This document shows positions 17,172 to 24,705 of a stretch of DNA of 64,000 bases, piece by piece. This DNA is from Pelomonas sp. Root405 (GTDB lineage: Bacteria > Pseudomonadota > Gammaproteobacteria > Burkholderiales > Burkholderiaceae_C): contig NZ_LMDU01000012.1 in the NCBI RefSeq assembly GCF_001425165.1, positions 77,036-141,035 of the forward strand. The letters run 5' to 3'. The translations under genes were made by a program, and so were the position numbers. Positions within the stretch are counted from its first letter, which is position 1. Each line of letters begins with the position of its first letter. The notes under the pieces are model-generated. The model ran no database searches and was not told where the DNA came from. It saw nothing but the letters and a program-made list of their open reading frames with translations.

Positions 17172-17372
17172 TCAGCTGCCGCCGTAGCCCTCGCGGGTGT
17201 TCTCCAGCGCGGTCTCGGTTTGCTCCTTCAGCTGCTCGGCCTGCTCCTTGGCGTGGCGGCGCGACGCCTCAGGGCTGCGCTCCTTCTGCTTGTCGTCGCC
17301 GCGCGTCGGGCGGTCGGGCTGCAGCGGCTCGGCGCGCGGTGGGGAACGATGGGTCGGGTCGTCGTGGTTCAT
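17172..17372 (-). CDS. Small hydrophilic hypothetical protein
   Basis: A 66-residue, highly charged, probably soluble protein (MNHDDPTHRSPPRAEPLQPD ... KEQAEQLKEQTETALENTREGYGGS). The second half is a predicted amphipathic helix; the first is Pro/Arg-rich and likely disordered. The open frame extends 39 codons upstream, but ATG 17372 with a GAGG nearby fits the composition shift. It lies upstream of the broken oxidase gene in the same direction. No family recognised. Confidence 0.6.
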   Translation of the reverse strand: MNHDDPTHRSPPRAEPLQPDRPTRGDDKQKERSPEASRRHAKEQAEQLKEQTETALENTREGYGGS

Positions 17373-17551
17373 CGTGGGTGCCTCGCTGTCGGGATGGAGG
17401 AAGCCACTCGCGGCAAATGGCGCGCCCGTGGCAGCCCTGTCAGCGCACGGCCAGCGCGCCGCGTTGCGAAGGGCAACCGGCCGTGGCAAGCAGCGCGGCC
17501 CACCAAGGGCATCCCATCCACCGTGGCATCGGACGACGGAATAATCCCCCC

Positions 17552-18109
17552 ATGCATCGTCTTCGCTTCCCGATCCTGCCTCTGCTGCTGAGCACCCTGC
17601 TGGCCGGCTGCAGCAACCTGCCCTCGATGAGCGCCAAGCCCAAGTCGGTCTACCAGGGCGAGAGCTTCGCGGCTGAAGAGACTTTCTCGCGCCTGTTCGA
17701 CGCCAATGTCGACAGCACCTGCGAGGCGGCGCGGCGCGCGCTGCTGAGCCAGGGCTATGTCATCAGCAAGGCCGACAGCGGGCTGGTGCGCGGGTCCAAG
17801 CACTTCCAGCCGGCCGGCGAGGTGCACATGGAGATCGCCTTCAACGTCGTCTGCGTCGGCGATGGCCCCAAGCAGGAGGTCGCGACGGCCTATGTCAGCG
17901 CCCAGCAAGATCGCTATGCGTTGAAGAAGAGCAACCAGGCGGCCAGCCTCGGGGTCAGCGCGCTCGGCTCGATCTCGGTGCCGCTGTCCTCCAGCGAGGA
18001 CTCGCTCGTCAAGGTCGCCTCCGAGACGATTCCCGCCGGCGAGTTCTATGACCGCTTCTTCACGCTGATGCAGCGGATGTTGCGGGAGAACACGAGCACG
18101 GAGCGCTGA
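17552..18109 (+). CDS. DUF2242-like lipoprotein
   Basis: A 185-residue lipoprotein: signal MHRLRFPILPLLLSTLLAGC with lipobox LAGC and Cys20 as the lipidated residue. The mature domain (ESFAAEETFSRLFDANVDSTCEAARRALLSQGYVI, VRGSKHFQPAGEVHMEIAFNVVC) matches my memory of the DUF2242 lipoproteins of betaproteobacteria. Residue 21 is Ser, not Asp, so outer-membrane sorting is expected. Function unknown. Confidence 0.8.
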   Translation: MHRLRFPILPLLLSTLLAGCSNLPSMSAKPKSVYQGESFAAEETFSRLFDANVDSTCEAARRALLSQGYVISKADSGLVRGSKHFQPAGEVHMEIAFNVVCVGDGPKQEVATAYVSAQQDRYALKKSNQAASLGVSALGSISVPLSSSEDSLVKVASETIPAGEFYDRFFTLMQRMLRENTSTER

Positions 18110-18123
18110 CGGGTGGCCTTGCG

Positions 18124-18249
18124 ATGAACCGGCTCCAGCGCGAATTGCAGGCCCTGGTGCTGGCGCTGCGCGTAGAGGCAGCCGAGGCGCTGCTGCGCCG
18201 TCGGTTGAGCGCGCAGCCGAAGAGGAGCTGGCATTGCTGCCCATGCTGA
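18124..18249 (+). CDS. Possible 41-residue leader peptide overlapping the PAP2 start
   Basis: ATG 18124 opens MNRLQRELQALVLALRVEAA and ends at TGA 18247-18249, inside the first codons of the PAP2 gene. The peptide is a Leu/Arg-rich amphipathic helix. A position between two genes and overlap with the next start could provide translational coupling; the site before it is weak. Low confidence that it is translated. Confidence 0.3.
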   Translation: MNRLQRELQALVLALRVEAAEALLRRRLSAQPKRSWHCCPC

Positions 18250-18923
18250 ACCTGCAGTCCCGCGCCCACCGCCGCTGGCTGGTGTTCGCCTTCGCCATGC
18301 TGACGCTGAGCGGCTTCGCCGCGCTGGCCGGCGAGATGCGCGAGTCCGACACCGCCCGCTGGGACACGGCCGCGCTGCATTTGGCGCAACAGTGGCGAGC
18401 CACGCACCCGCTCGTGGAAGCCGTCATGCGGGAGTTGAGCAGCCTGGGCAGCACGCCGGTGATGACGCTGTTCACGGTGCTCACTGCCGGCTACCTGCTC
18501 ATCGTCGGCCGTCCAGCGCGTGCGGCGGCGGTGAGCTTGGCGATGATCACCGCCTCGCTCGCCGTCACGGCGCTGAAGCTCGGCTTCGGGCGCGCCCGCC
18601 CAGATCCTGAGTTCGCTGCGCTGGTGGCCGACGGCCTGAGCTTTCCGAGCGGCCACGCCAGCATGTCCGCGGTGTTCTACCTGACCGCCAGCGTACTGGT
18701 CGCCCAGCGGCACAAAGGGCTGCGGGTGCGGGCGTTTCTCGTCGGCATCGGCGCCTTCATGGCAGTGCTGGTCGGTGTGACCCGCGTGATGCTGGGCGTG
18801 CACTGGGCCAGCGATGTGCTCGCAGGCTGGGCCTTCGGCGCCGGTTGGGCGGCGCTGTGGTTCTGGCTGGCGGCCCACCTGCGAGATACGCGGGTGGCGC
18901 GGGCCGGCGCCGATCAGGGCTGA
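18234..18923 (+). CDS. PAP2-family membrane phosphatase
   Basis: A 229-residue integral membrane phosphatase with five to six hydrophobic segments. All three PAP2 motifs are present: KLGFGRARPDP (K-x6-RP), FPSGHAS (PSGH) and GVTRVMLGVHWASDV (R-x5-H-x3-D). Such enzymes dephosphorylate undecaprenyl pyrophosphate or phosphatidic acid at the outer face of the inner membrane. A TTG start at 18234 is chosen because AGGAG lies six bases upstream of it; the ATG at 18243 would be 15 away. Substrate cannot be told. Confidence 0.9.
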   Translation: MLPMLNLQSRAHRRWLVFAFAMLTLSGFAALAGEMRESDTARWDTAALHLAQQWRATHPLVEAVMRELSSLGSTPVMTLFTVLTAGYLLIVGRPARAAAVSLAMITASLAVTALKLGFGRARPDPEFAALVADGLSFPSGHASMSAVFYLTASVLVAQRHKGLRVRAFLVGIGAFMAVLVGVTRVMLGVHWASDVLAGWAFGAGWAALWFWLAAHLRDTRVARAGADQG

Positions 18924-19357
18924 GCGGCGATCAGCCGGGCCTTGTCCCGGACCATCCCGCCGGAGGTGCCCTGTTCGAGCAGCGCCTTCAGGTCGCACAG
19001 CACGATCGCGAATCCTTCCGTCGCACCGACAGCCTCGTCGGCGGCCGACTTGCCGCGGAATCCCGTCATCTCGACCGTCACGCGCGTGGCACGGCCAAAG
19101 CGGGCGAGCCGGATGTCCACGGTCGTGCCGTCCGACCAGTTGAACGTGATGTGCCTGCCAGGCTCCAGGCGCACGGCCTTGACCTGCTCGCGCGCGCCCG
19201 GCACCAGGAACTCCCATTGCACTGCCTGGCCCACCGCCAGCGGGCCGCTGGCCTTCTTGAGCCAGAACTTCTTCAACCAGGCGGGCTCGACAAAGGCCGC
19301 GAAGACGGCCGCCGCGGGCGCTCGGATCAGCATTTCTGACCGGGCAATGGTGGGCAT
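18914..19357 (-). CDS. SRPBCC/AHSA1-type protein
   Basis: A 147-residue START-like (SRPBCC) domain protein. Typical features are the opening ARSEMLIRAPAAAVFAAFVEPAWLKKFW and HITFNWSDGTTVDIRLARFG followed by a long C-terminal helix (GFAIVLCDLKALLEQG). ATG 19357 has AAGGAG five bases upstream, so the longer frame is rejected. These domains bind hydrophobic ligands; two more SRPBCC genes lie at 22559-23538. It overlaps the end of the convergent PAP2 gene by 10 bases. Confidence 0.88.
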   Translation of the reverse strand: MPTIARSEMLIRAPAAAVFAAFVEPAWLKKFWLKKASGPLAVGQAVQWEFLVPGAREQVKAVRLEPGRHITFNWSDGTTVDIRLARFGRATRVTVEMTGFRGKSAADEAVGATEGFAIVLCDLKALLEQGTSGGMVRDKARLIAAQP

Positions 19358-19440
19358 GGCAACTCCTTGCGTGAACGAAGCGACGATGGATTCTGATGCC
19401 GGCGCCGGTTCGGACGCGCCCGTGCGCGCCACCGATCGGC

Positions 19441-19944
19441 TCACTCGGACTGAGAGTCCTGCGGACCCAGGTACCGGTCGTAGGTGGCCGCCTCGTCGGC
19501 GGTGGGTCGTTCGAACCGATGACCGAGCTTCAAGAGGATGTCCCGCTCCAGGACTTCCGCGTGGGGCCCGCCACGCTCGCGGATGCGGCGCGCCAGCACG
19601 TCCGTGGCGGCGTCGACGAAATGGAGCTCCACGGCCGCACCGCTGCGCCTTGCCACGGCGCGGATGGCGTCGCGTTCACTCCTCGACCAGGTCGCGAACT
19701 CGGCGATGACCGAGACGCCCGCTCGAAGCAGCTGCTCGGCGTGCTGCAGCAGGTGGGGCTCGAATCGAAACCGCGGCGGGTAGTCGACGAGGCTGATGCC
19801 GAGGGCTTCGAGCCAGTCGTCGGTGCACAGCCGGATGGCCCGGGTGTCGCGGGCGGCGATGGCCCTGGAGCGCGTCGTCTTGCCGGCGCCGGGCAGGCCA
19901 CAGACGAGGTACAGGCGCGGCGTTGTCATGCGTGGAGCATCCAT
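19441..19944 (-). CDS. P-loop kinase-like ATPase (AAA_33 type)
   Basis: A 167-residue soluble protein with an N-terminal Walker A (LVCGLPGAGKTTRSRAIA), a following CTDDWLEALG segment like the Asp of small-molecule kinases, and LHFVDAATDVLARRIRERG with lid arginines. It belongs with the zeta-toxin/chloramphenicol-phosphotransferase-like P-loop kinases of unknown substrate. Start either ATG 19944 or 19929 (MTTPRLYLV). No antitoxin gene is adjacent, so a toxin role is not supported. Confidence 0.8.
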   Translation of the reverse strand: MDAPRMTTPRLYLVCGLPGAGKTTRSRAIAARDTRAIRLCTDDWLEALGISLVDYPPRFRFEPHLLQHAEQLLRAGVSVIAEFATWSRSERDAIRAVARRSGAAVELHFVDAATDVLARRIRERGGPHAEVLERDILLKLGHRFERPTADEAATYDRYLGPQDSQSE

Positions 19945-19984
19945 GCCGCCATTGTGTTTGTGTCCGCCGTGAAGCGGCGTTCGC

Positions 19985-21244
19985 TCAGCTCGCCAGCCGC
20001 TTCGCCCGCGCCATCAGCAGCGCCCGCTGCACCTCGTTGCCGGTCAGCTCGGCGGCATGCAGATAGGCGTCGCGCGCCTCGCCCACCCGGCCCAGACGCT
20101 CCAGCACATCGGCCCGCGCACCGGCCAGGAAGGGATACCGCTGCAATTGGGGCTCGGCCGCGAGCGCATCCAGCAGTGGCAGGGCCGCGGCCGGCCCGCT
20201 GGCAAAGCTGACCGCGACGGCACGGTTCAGCGCGATGACGGGCGATGGGTTCAGTGCCAGCAGCCGGTCGTAGCCAGCAACGATGGCTTTCCAGTCGGTG
20301 TCCTCCGCGCTGGCGGCGCGGGCGTGGCAGGCTGCGATGCCGGCCTGCAGCGTGTAGGGCCCGGGGTCGCCCGACGACATCGCGCGCGTCAATGCCGCCA
20401 GGCCGCGGCGGATCAACAGGCGATCCCAGCGCTGGCGGTCCTGATCGGGCAGCAGCACCGGTCGGCCCTCGGCATCCAGCCGAGCGGGCAGGCGCGAGGC
20501 CTGGATCTCCAGCAACGCGGCCAGGCCGTGCACTTCCGAGTCCTCGGGCAGCAGGTGCTGCAGCTGCCGAGCCAGACGCAAGGCCTCATCGCACAGCGCC
20601 GGGCGCAGCAGGCTGGCGCCGCTGCCGGCGCTGTGGCCCTCGTTGAAGATCAGGTAGACGACAGCCAGGACCGCCGAGAGGCGCTGGGCGCGCTCCGCCG
20701 CCGTCGGCAGTTCAAAGGCCTGGCCGTGCAACGCCTTTTTGGCGCGCACGATGCGTTGGGCCACCGTCGCCTCGGGCTGCAGGAAGGCGCGCGCAATCTC
20801 GGCCGTCTCCAGGCCGCCCAGCAGCCGCAGCGTCAGCGCCACCTGGGCATCGCGCGGCAGCACCGGGTGGCAGGCGATGAAGATCAGGCGCAACTGCTCG
20901 TCGCCGATCTCGGCCTGGTCGCGCGCGGCGTCGAGGTTGTCGACGAAGTCGGGCACGACATGGGTGCCGAAGGCTTCGTCGTCGGCCGCCAGGTGCTCGT
21001 GCTCGCGCGCCAGCATCACCCGGCGGCGCAGCCGGTCCAGGGCCTTGTTGCGGGTGGCGGTCATCAGCCAGGCTGCCGGATTGGTGGGCTGGCCGTCGCG
21101 CGGCCAGCTCTCGATGGCGCTGATGAGGGCGTCCTGGGCACAGTCCTCGGCCTCGTCCAGGTCGCGCAGCAGCTTGGCCGCAGCGCCCACGAGGCGGCTG
21201 CGCTCGATGAGCCAAACGCCAGCGGCGATGTCGGCATGGCTCAC
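19985..21244 (-). CDS. ECF sigma factor with C-terminal extension (COG4941, ECF42-like)
   Basis: A ~419-residue sigma factor. Region 2 reads LLRDLDEAEDCAQDALISAIESWP ... PAAWLMTATRNKALDRLRR, region 4 ARDAQVALTLRLLGGLETAEIARAFLQPEATVAQRIVRAKKAL-like sequence, then a ~200-residue helical/TPR-like extension (NPSPVIALNRAVAVSFASG, LERLGRVGEARDAYLHAAEL). This architecture is that of COG4941/ECF42 factors, which are known to sit beside YCII/DGPF genes, exactly as here. GTG 21244 is chosen as start, four bases after the upstream stop. No anti-sigma gene is seen; the extension may regulate activity. Confidence 0.9.
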   Translation of the reverse strand: MSHADIAAGVWLIERSRLVGAAAKLLRDLDEAEDCAQDALISAIESWPRDGQPTNPAAWLMTATRNKALDRLRRRVMLAREHEHLAADDEAFGTHVVPDFVDNLDAARDQAEIGDEQLRLIFIACHPVLPRDAQVALTLRLLGGLETAEIARAFLQPEATVAQRIVRAKKALHGQAFELPTAAERAQRLSAVLAVVYLIFNEGHSAGSGASLLRPALCDEALRLARQLQHLLPEDSEVHGLAALLEIQASRLPARLDAEGRPVLLPDQDRQRWDRLLIRRGLAALTRAMSSGDPGPYTLQAGIAACHARAASAEDTDWKAIVAGYDRLLALNPSPVIALNRAVAVSFASGPAAALPLLDALAAEPQLQRYPFLAGARADVLERLGRVGEARDAYLHAAELTGNEVQRALLMARAKRLAS

Positions 21245-21248
21245 GGCT

Positions 21249-21734
21249 TCAGTGGCCGTCGTAAGCACGGCGCAGCGCCGCAATGTCGATCTTCTCCATG
21301 CCCCAGACGGCCTGGAACACGCGCTGCACGCGGGACGCATCGGGGTCGCGGATCATCTCGAACCATGCCCGGGGGATGAGCTGCCAGGACAGGCCCCAGG
21401 CATCTTCCACCCATCCGCAGGACTTGAGCTTGCCGCCACCTGCAGGCAGCTGCTCCCACAGGTGGTCGATCTCGGCCTGGTCCTCGCAGGCGACGGTCAG
21501 CGAGAAGGCCTCGTTGAGCTTGAAGTGCGGGCCGCCGTTGAAGGCGGTCATCTCCAGGCCCAGCAGTTCGAACTGCACGACCATGACCGTCCCGGCCTCG
21601 CCCGGCGCGTTCTCGCCCCAGCGCTGCGTGTGCAAGACCAGGCCCTTGCCGAGCACCTTCAGGTAGTGCGCCACCGCATCCTCGGCGCCGCGCTGGTACC
21701 AGATGAAGGGCGTGAGCTTTTGTTGGATGTGCAT
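21249..21734 (-). CDS. PhnB-like VOC protein (3-demethylubiquinone methyltransferase-like fold)
   Basis: A 161-residue glyoxalase/VOC-fold protein: KLTPFIWYQRGAEDAVAHYLKVLGKG, then MTAFNGGPHFKLNEAFSLTVACEDQAEIDHLWEQL and CGWVEDAWGLSWQLIP, the hallmark pattern of PhnB-type proteins. Despite the historical name no methyltransferase activity is implied. It sits four bases upstream of the ECF sigma gene and is surely cotranscribed with it. Confidence 0.9.
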   Translation of the reverse strand: MHIQQKLTPFIWYQRGAEDAVAHYLKVLGKGLVLHTQRWGENAPGEAGTVMVVQFELLGLEMTAFNGGPHFKLNEAFSLTVACEDQAEIDHLWEQLPAGGGKLKSCGWVEDAWGLSWQLIPRAWFEMIRDPDASRVQRVFQAVWGMEKIDIAALRRAYDGH

Positions 21735-21743
21735 GGTCAGTGC

Positions 21744-22148
21744 TCAACCCTGCGGGGGTGTACCGGTCATATAGACCAGCTCCCAGATGTGGCCGTCCAG
21801 GTCCTCGAAGCCGTGGCCGTACATGAAGCCATGGTCCTGCGGCTCGCGCGGCACGCTGCCGCCGGCGGCGCGGGCCTTGGCGACGAGCTGGTCGACCTCC
21901 TCGCGGCTCTCGCAGCTCAGGCACACCAGCACCTCGGTCGCGGCCTTGGCATCCACCAGCGGCTTGCTGGTGAAGCCCTTGGCGAAGTCCTCGGCCAGCA
22001 GCATGGCGTAGAGGTTGTCGCCCAGCACGAGGCTGGCGCCCTGGTCGTTGGTGAACTGGGGGTTGAAGCTGTAGCCGAGCGCCTCGAAGAAGGCCTTGCT
22101 GGCGGCCAGGTTCTTGCAGGGCAGGTTGACGAAGATCTGCTTGTGCAT
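21744..22148 (-). CDS. VOC family protein (glyoxalase-like)
   Basis: A 134-residue VOC-fold protein starting MHKQIFVNLPCKNLAASKAF and ending GFEDLDGHIWELVYM, where H and E are candidate metal ligands. The type is common as 'extradiol dioxygenase-like' protein of unknown substrate. It lies nine bases from both neighbours in the ECF array. Confidence 0.9.
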   Translation of the reverse strand: MHKQIFVNLPCKNLAASKAFFEALGYSFNPQFTNDQGASLVLGDNLYAMLLAEDFAKGFTSKPLVDAKAATEVLVCLSCESREEVDQLVAKARAAGGSVPREPQDHGFMYGHGFEDLDGHIWELVYMTGTPPQG

Positions 22149-22156
22149 GGGGGTCC

Positions 22157-22546
22157 TTAGAGCGGTTGAACGAGGTGGATGAGGTTGCCACAGCCGTCTT
22201 CAAACATGACGGCCTTGATGGGCCCCATGTCGACCGGCTCGCCGCGCACGGTGACGCCACGGTCGCGCAGCTGTTGCGCCTCGGCTTCGACGTCGGTCGT
22301 GACGAAGGCGTTGATGGGCACGCCGGCGTCGTAGAGGGCCTTCTGGTAAACCTTGGAGGCCTCCATGTTCATCGGGTCCAGCGACAGCTCGACGCCTTCG
22401 ATGCCTTCGGGCGACACCACCGTCAGCCAACGGTAGGTCGGCCCCATCTGGATGTCGGCCATCTTCTTGAAGCCCAGCTTCTCCGTGTAGAAGGCCAGGG
22501 CCTTGTCCTGGTCGTCGACCATGACGCTAGTGACTTTGATCTGCAT
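22157..22546 (-). CDS. VOC family protein
   Basis: A 129-residue VOC-fold protein: VTSVMVDDQDKALAFYTEKLGFKK, WLTVVSPEGIEGVELSL and AVMFEDGCGNLIHLVQPL. The usual terminal metal-ligand pattern GN-x-IxL is present, with His replacing the common Glu. It belongs to the ECF array by 8-12-base spacing; substrate unknown. Confidence 0.9.
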   Translation of the reverse strand: MQIKVTSVMVDDQDKALAFYTEKLGFKKMADIQMGPTYRWLTVVSPEGIEGVELSLDPMNMEASKVYQKALYDAGVPINAFVTTDVEAEAQQLRDRGVTVRGEPVDMGPIKAVMFEDGCGNLIHLVQPL

Positions 22547-22558
22547 GCTGTGTCTCCT

Positions 22559-23002
22559 TCAGTGGATCGATTCGGCAAGCGCCTTCAGGCGCTGCAGCGC
22601 ACTGGGCCACAAGCCCGCCATCATGTCGGCGAAGCCGTCGTCCCAGCCCTTGAGGTGGACGGCCAGGCGGGTGCCGCCGCCGGCCGTGGCGCTGAACTCG
22701 TAGATCTCGTGCGCGGGCGAACGGGTCAGCGGGCTGTCGGGGTTGGGCCGGCCTTGGCTGAGGTCGTCCACCAGCCGCAGCGACAGGCGCTCGTGCAGGC
22801 GGTTCTGCTCGACGATGGCATCCATGCCGTTGCCGTCCGGGTCGCGAAAGCGCATCCGCGACCCCTCGGCCCACGAGCCTTCGTAGTAGGACCCTTCGCA
22901 GAAGGCGCGGGTCCAGTCGCGGTAGGCGATGGGGTCGAGCATGCAATCCCACACGCGCGCGACAGGCGCGGCAATGTCGATGTCGAAGCTCAAGTCTTTC
23001 AT
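22559..23002 (-). CDS. SRPBCC family protein
   Basis: A 147-residue START-like protein: MKDLSFDIDIAAPVARVWDC, AYRDWTRAFCEGSYYEGSWAEGSRMRF and a C-terminal helix GLWPSALQRLKALAES. The start ATG 23002 overlaps the stop of the upstream SRPBCC gene by four bases, fixing the reading. Likely binds a hydrophobic ligand; function within the ECF array unknown. Confidence 0.88.
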   Translation of the reverse strand: MKDLSFDIDIAAPVARVWDCMLDPIAYRDWTRAFCEGSYYEGSWAEGSRMRFRDPDGNGMDAIVEQNRLHERLSLRLVDDLSQGRPNPDSPLTRSPAHEIYEFSATAGGGTRLAVHLKGWDDGFADMMAGLWPSALQRLKALAESIH

Positions 23003-23538
23003 GTCCGGGCCTCCGCCAGTTGCCGCAGGTTGTGCAGGCCGTCCTCGAAGTCGCTGCCAACCATCTTGTCCATGTCGATGAAGACGCCCATCAGCTTGGA
23101 CAGGAAGTTGGCCGGGCCGCTCATGGTCCAGCGCACCTCGGTGGCACCGTCGGCGGTGGGCTGCAGGGCCAGCTCGGCGGCGTTGTGCGCCTCGAAGGGC
23201 TTGACGAAGTCCAGCTTCATCTGGACGACTCGGCCGGGCTGCTGGCCGGTGATCTCGAGGCTGCCGGTGCCGACCTTGTCGCTCTCCCACGCGTAACGTG
23301 AGCCCACGCCGCTGGCCGCACCAGCGTACTGGCTCTTCAGCAACGGGTCTTTGCGCTCATACGGATTCCAGCGATTGAAGGCGCGCAGCTCGCTGACCAG
23401 TGGCCAGACCTTGTCGGCCGGCGCGGCGATGCGCGCACGCCGTTCGACCCGGAACTCGTCAGGTCGCGTGGATGCGTAGACCAGCAGCGCGAGCACGGCC
23501 GCGGCGAGCGCGACGAGGATGTAGGACAGGGTGCTCAT
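22999..23538 (-). CDS. Membrane-anchored SRPBCC protein
   Basis: A 179-residue protein with an N-terminal membrane anchor (MSTLSYILVALAAAVLALLVYAS) followed by a polyketide-cyclase/START-like domain (RRARIAAPADKVWPLVSELRAFNRWNPY ... VRWTMSGPANFLSKLMGVF, DFEDGLHNLRQLAEA). ATG 23538 is preferred over an earlier in-frame ATG because the anchor begins there. Part of the ECF sigma array. Confidence 0.88.
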   Translation of the reverse strand: MSTLSYILVALAAAVLALLVYASTRPDEFRVERRARIAAPADKVWPLVSELRAFNRWNPYERKDPLLKSQYAGAASGVGSRYAWESDKVGTGSLEITGQQPGRVVQMKLDFVKPFEAHNAAELALQPTADGATEVRWTMSGPANFLSKLMGVFIDMDKMVGSDFEDGLHNLRQLAEART

Positions 23539-23548
23539 GTCGCCGTCC

Positions 23549-23953
23549 TCACTCGGTGCGGATGGCCATGTCGCCACCGGGCGCGAAGTCCGCCTCTTCG
23601 TACAGGCGGCGCACCTCGATCTCGCAGCTGATGCCGACGAAGGGCATCGGGAAGCGGGCGGCCCAGGCCTGGGCCTCTTCTGCCGAACGGACCTGGATCA
23701 GCGTGTAGCCGGCGATCAGCTCCTTGCTCTCGGCAAAGGGGCCGTCGATGCGCTCGATGCGCCCGTCGGCGTGATAGCGCTGGCGCCAGCCGTCGCGGCT
23801 AGGGCGCAGGCCGGCGCCGTCCAGCAGCACGCCGGCGCGCGCCATCTCGCCGTGGAAAGCGCCCATCTCTTCGAACAGCTTGGCGTACTCCGGCCCGGGC
23901 GGGTCGCCACGCTCGCTGACCGCGTTGGCTCGGACTTGGATCATGAATCGCAT
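23549..23953 (-). CDS. YCII/DGPF-domain protein, first gene of the ECF array
   Basis: A 134-residue YCII-related protein with the defining DGPF motif (RIERIDGPFAESKELIAGYTLIQV) and MRFMIQVRANAVSERG at its start. ATG 23953 has GGAGA nearby, so the longer frame is dropped. DGPF proteins are the standard companions of ECF42 sigma factors. A matching promoter candidate lies 51-80 bases upstream. Enzymatic role unknown. Confidence 0.92.
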   Translation of the reverse strand: MRFMIQVRANAVSERGDPPGPEYAKLFEEMGAFHGEMARAGVLLDGAGLRPSRDGWRQRYHADGRIERIDGPFAESKELIAGYTLIQVRSAEEAQAWAARFPMPFVGISCEIEVRRLYEEADFAPGGDMAIRTE

Positions 23954-24003
23954 CGGGGTCTCCAGTGGGTTGGCGGCAGCGCTCATGCCCTGCCTTCAAA
24001 CCC

Positions 24004-24032
24004 TCGACGATCCATGCGACCCGGTTTCGACA
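24004..24032 (-). promoter_or_regulatory. Candidate ECF42-type promoter of the YCII-sigma array
   Basis: On the minus strand TGTCGA (24032-24027), 17 bases, then CGTCGA (24009-24004). The ECF42 consensus I recall is TGTCGA at -35 and CGA/TC at -10; CGTC fits the latter. It stands ~50 bases before the first array gene, so the sigma factor may drive its own operon. The motif is short and needs a genome-wide check. Confidence 0.6.
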
Positions 24033-24074
24033 GCGTCCGGGAAAGTACTCAGTTCGCGAAACGTAGGGGGTCTC

Positions 24075-24214
24075 CGGGCCGAGCGCCGGGCCGCTCCCAA
24101 GCCGGCCCGTCAGGCGATGTGCTCGCGGCTCGATGCCGCGAGCATCGCCGTCCCCTCTGGGGACCGGCTGGGCTCACCCGCGTCTAGCGCGGTGAGACCG
24201 GACGAGGGGCCTCA
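24075..24214 (-). repeat. Hairpin-rich 3'-end repeat, copy 2
   Basis: Reverse-complement match to 1096-1235. It again starts at the TGA of the gene before it (24212-24214) in the same relative orientation. It holds the GTCCCC-TCT-GGGGAC hairpin (24150-24164), the long stem (~24113-24149) with paired base changes relative to copy 1, and the GC-rich block 24075-24109. It separates the lone YCII gene from the array. Confidence 0.8.
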
Positions 24215-24559
24215 CAAATAGCAAGGCCCCACCCCCCGCACCTCCACCGTCGCCCACTCCGCGGCGGGGCAGCGCTCGGCCCACGCCATGGCGACGTCGG
24301 CGTCGTCGGTGTCGAGCAGGAAATACCCGCCCACCATCTCCTTGGCCTCGGCAAAGGGGCCATCCCAGACCTGGGCGTTGCCATCGCGCTTGGCCAGGCG
24401 CTTGGCGGCGGAGCCCAGTGAGTTGACGCCCAGCAGCAAGCCTTCGGCCTGCAGCTCGGCGGCGAAGTCCAGCATGCGCTGGTAGACGAGCTCGCCGGCT
24501 GGCCGGCCACGTTCGGCCCGCTGGCCGGTCGGTTCGATGATGAGCAGCAACTGGGGCAT
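24212..24559 (-). CDS. YCII/DGPF-domain protein
   Basis: A 115-residue YCII-related protein: MPQLLLIIEPTGQRAERG at the start and VWDGPFAEAKEMVGGYFLLD with the DGPF motif. ATG 24559 chosen from homology; the frame is open 15 codons earlier. It lies upstream of the ECF array but is separated by the 140-bp repeat and may form its own unit. Confidence 0.88.
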   Translation of the reverse strand: MPQLLLIIEPTGQRAERGRPAGELVYQRMLDFAAELQAEGLLLGVNSLGSAAKRLAKRDGNAQVWDGPFAEAKEMVGGYFLLDTDDADVAMAWAERCPAAEWATVEVRGVGPCYL

Positions 24560-24705
24560 GGCGGGTCCGCGGTCGGTGGCAACAAGGCGGCATTCTGGCG
24601 CCACTGACTTCCTGAAGATGGCAGTTGGGTCCGGCGCCGAGATGCGGCACAGTTGGGCACTTAGCGATCAATCACATCTAAGGTCGCAACTCAGCGGAGG
24701 CCGGG

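Noticed and set aside
19441-19944. Zeta-toxin of a toxin-antitoxin pair
   Set aside because: P-loop kinase features are present, but no small antitoxin gene is adjacent and the flanking genes are SRPBCC and sigma factor.
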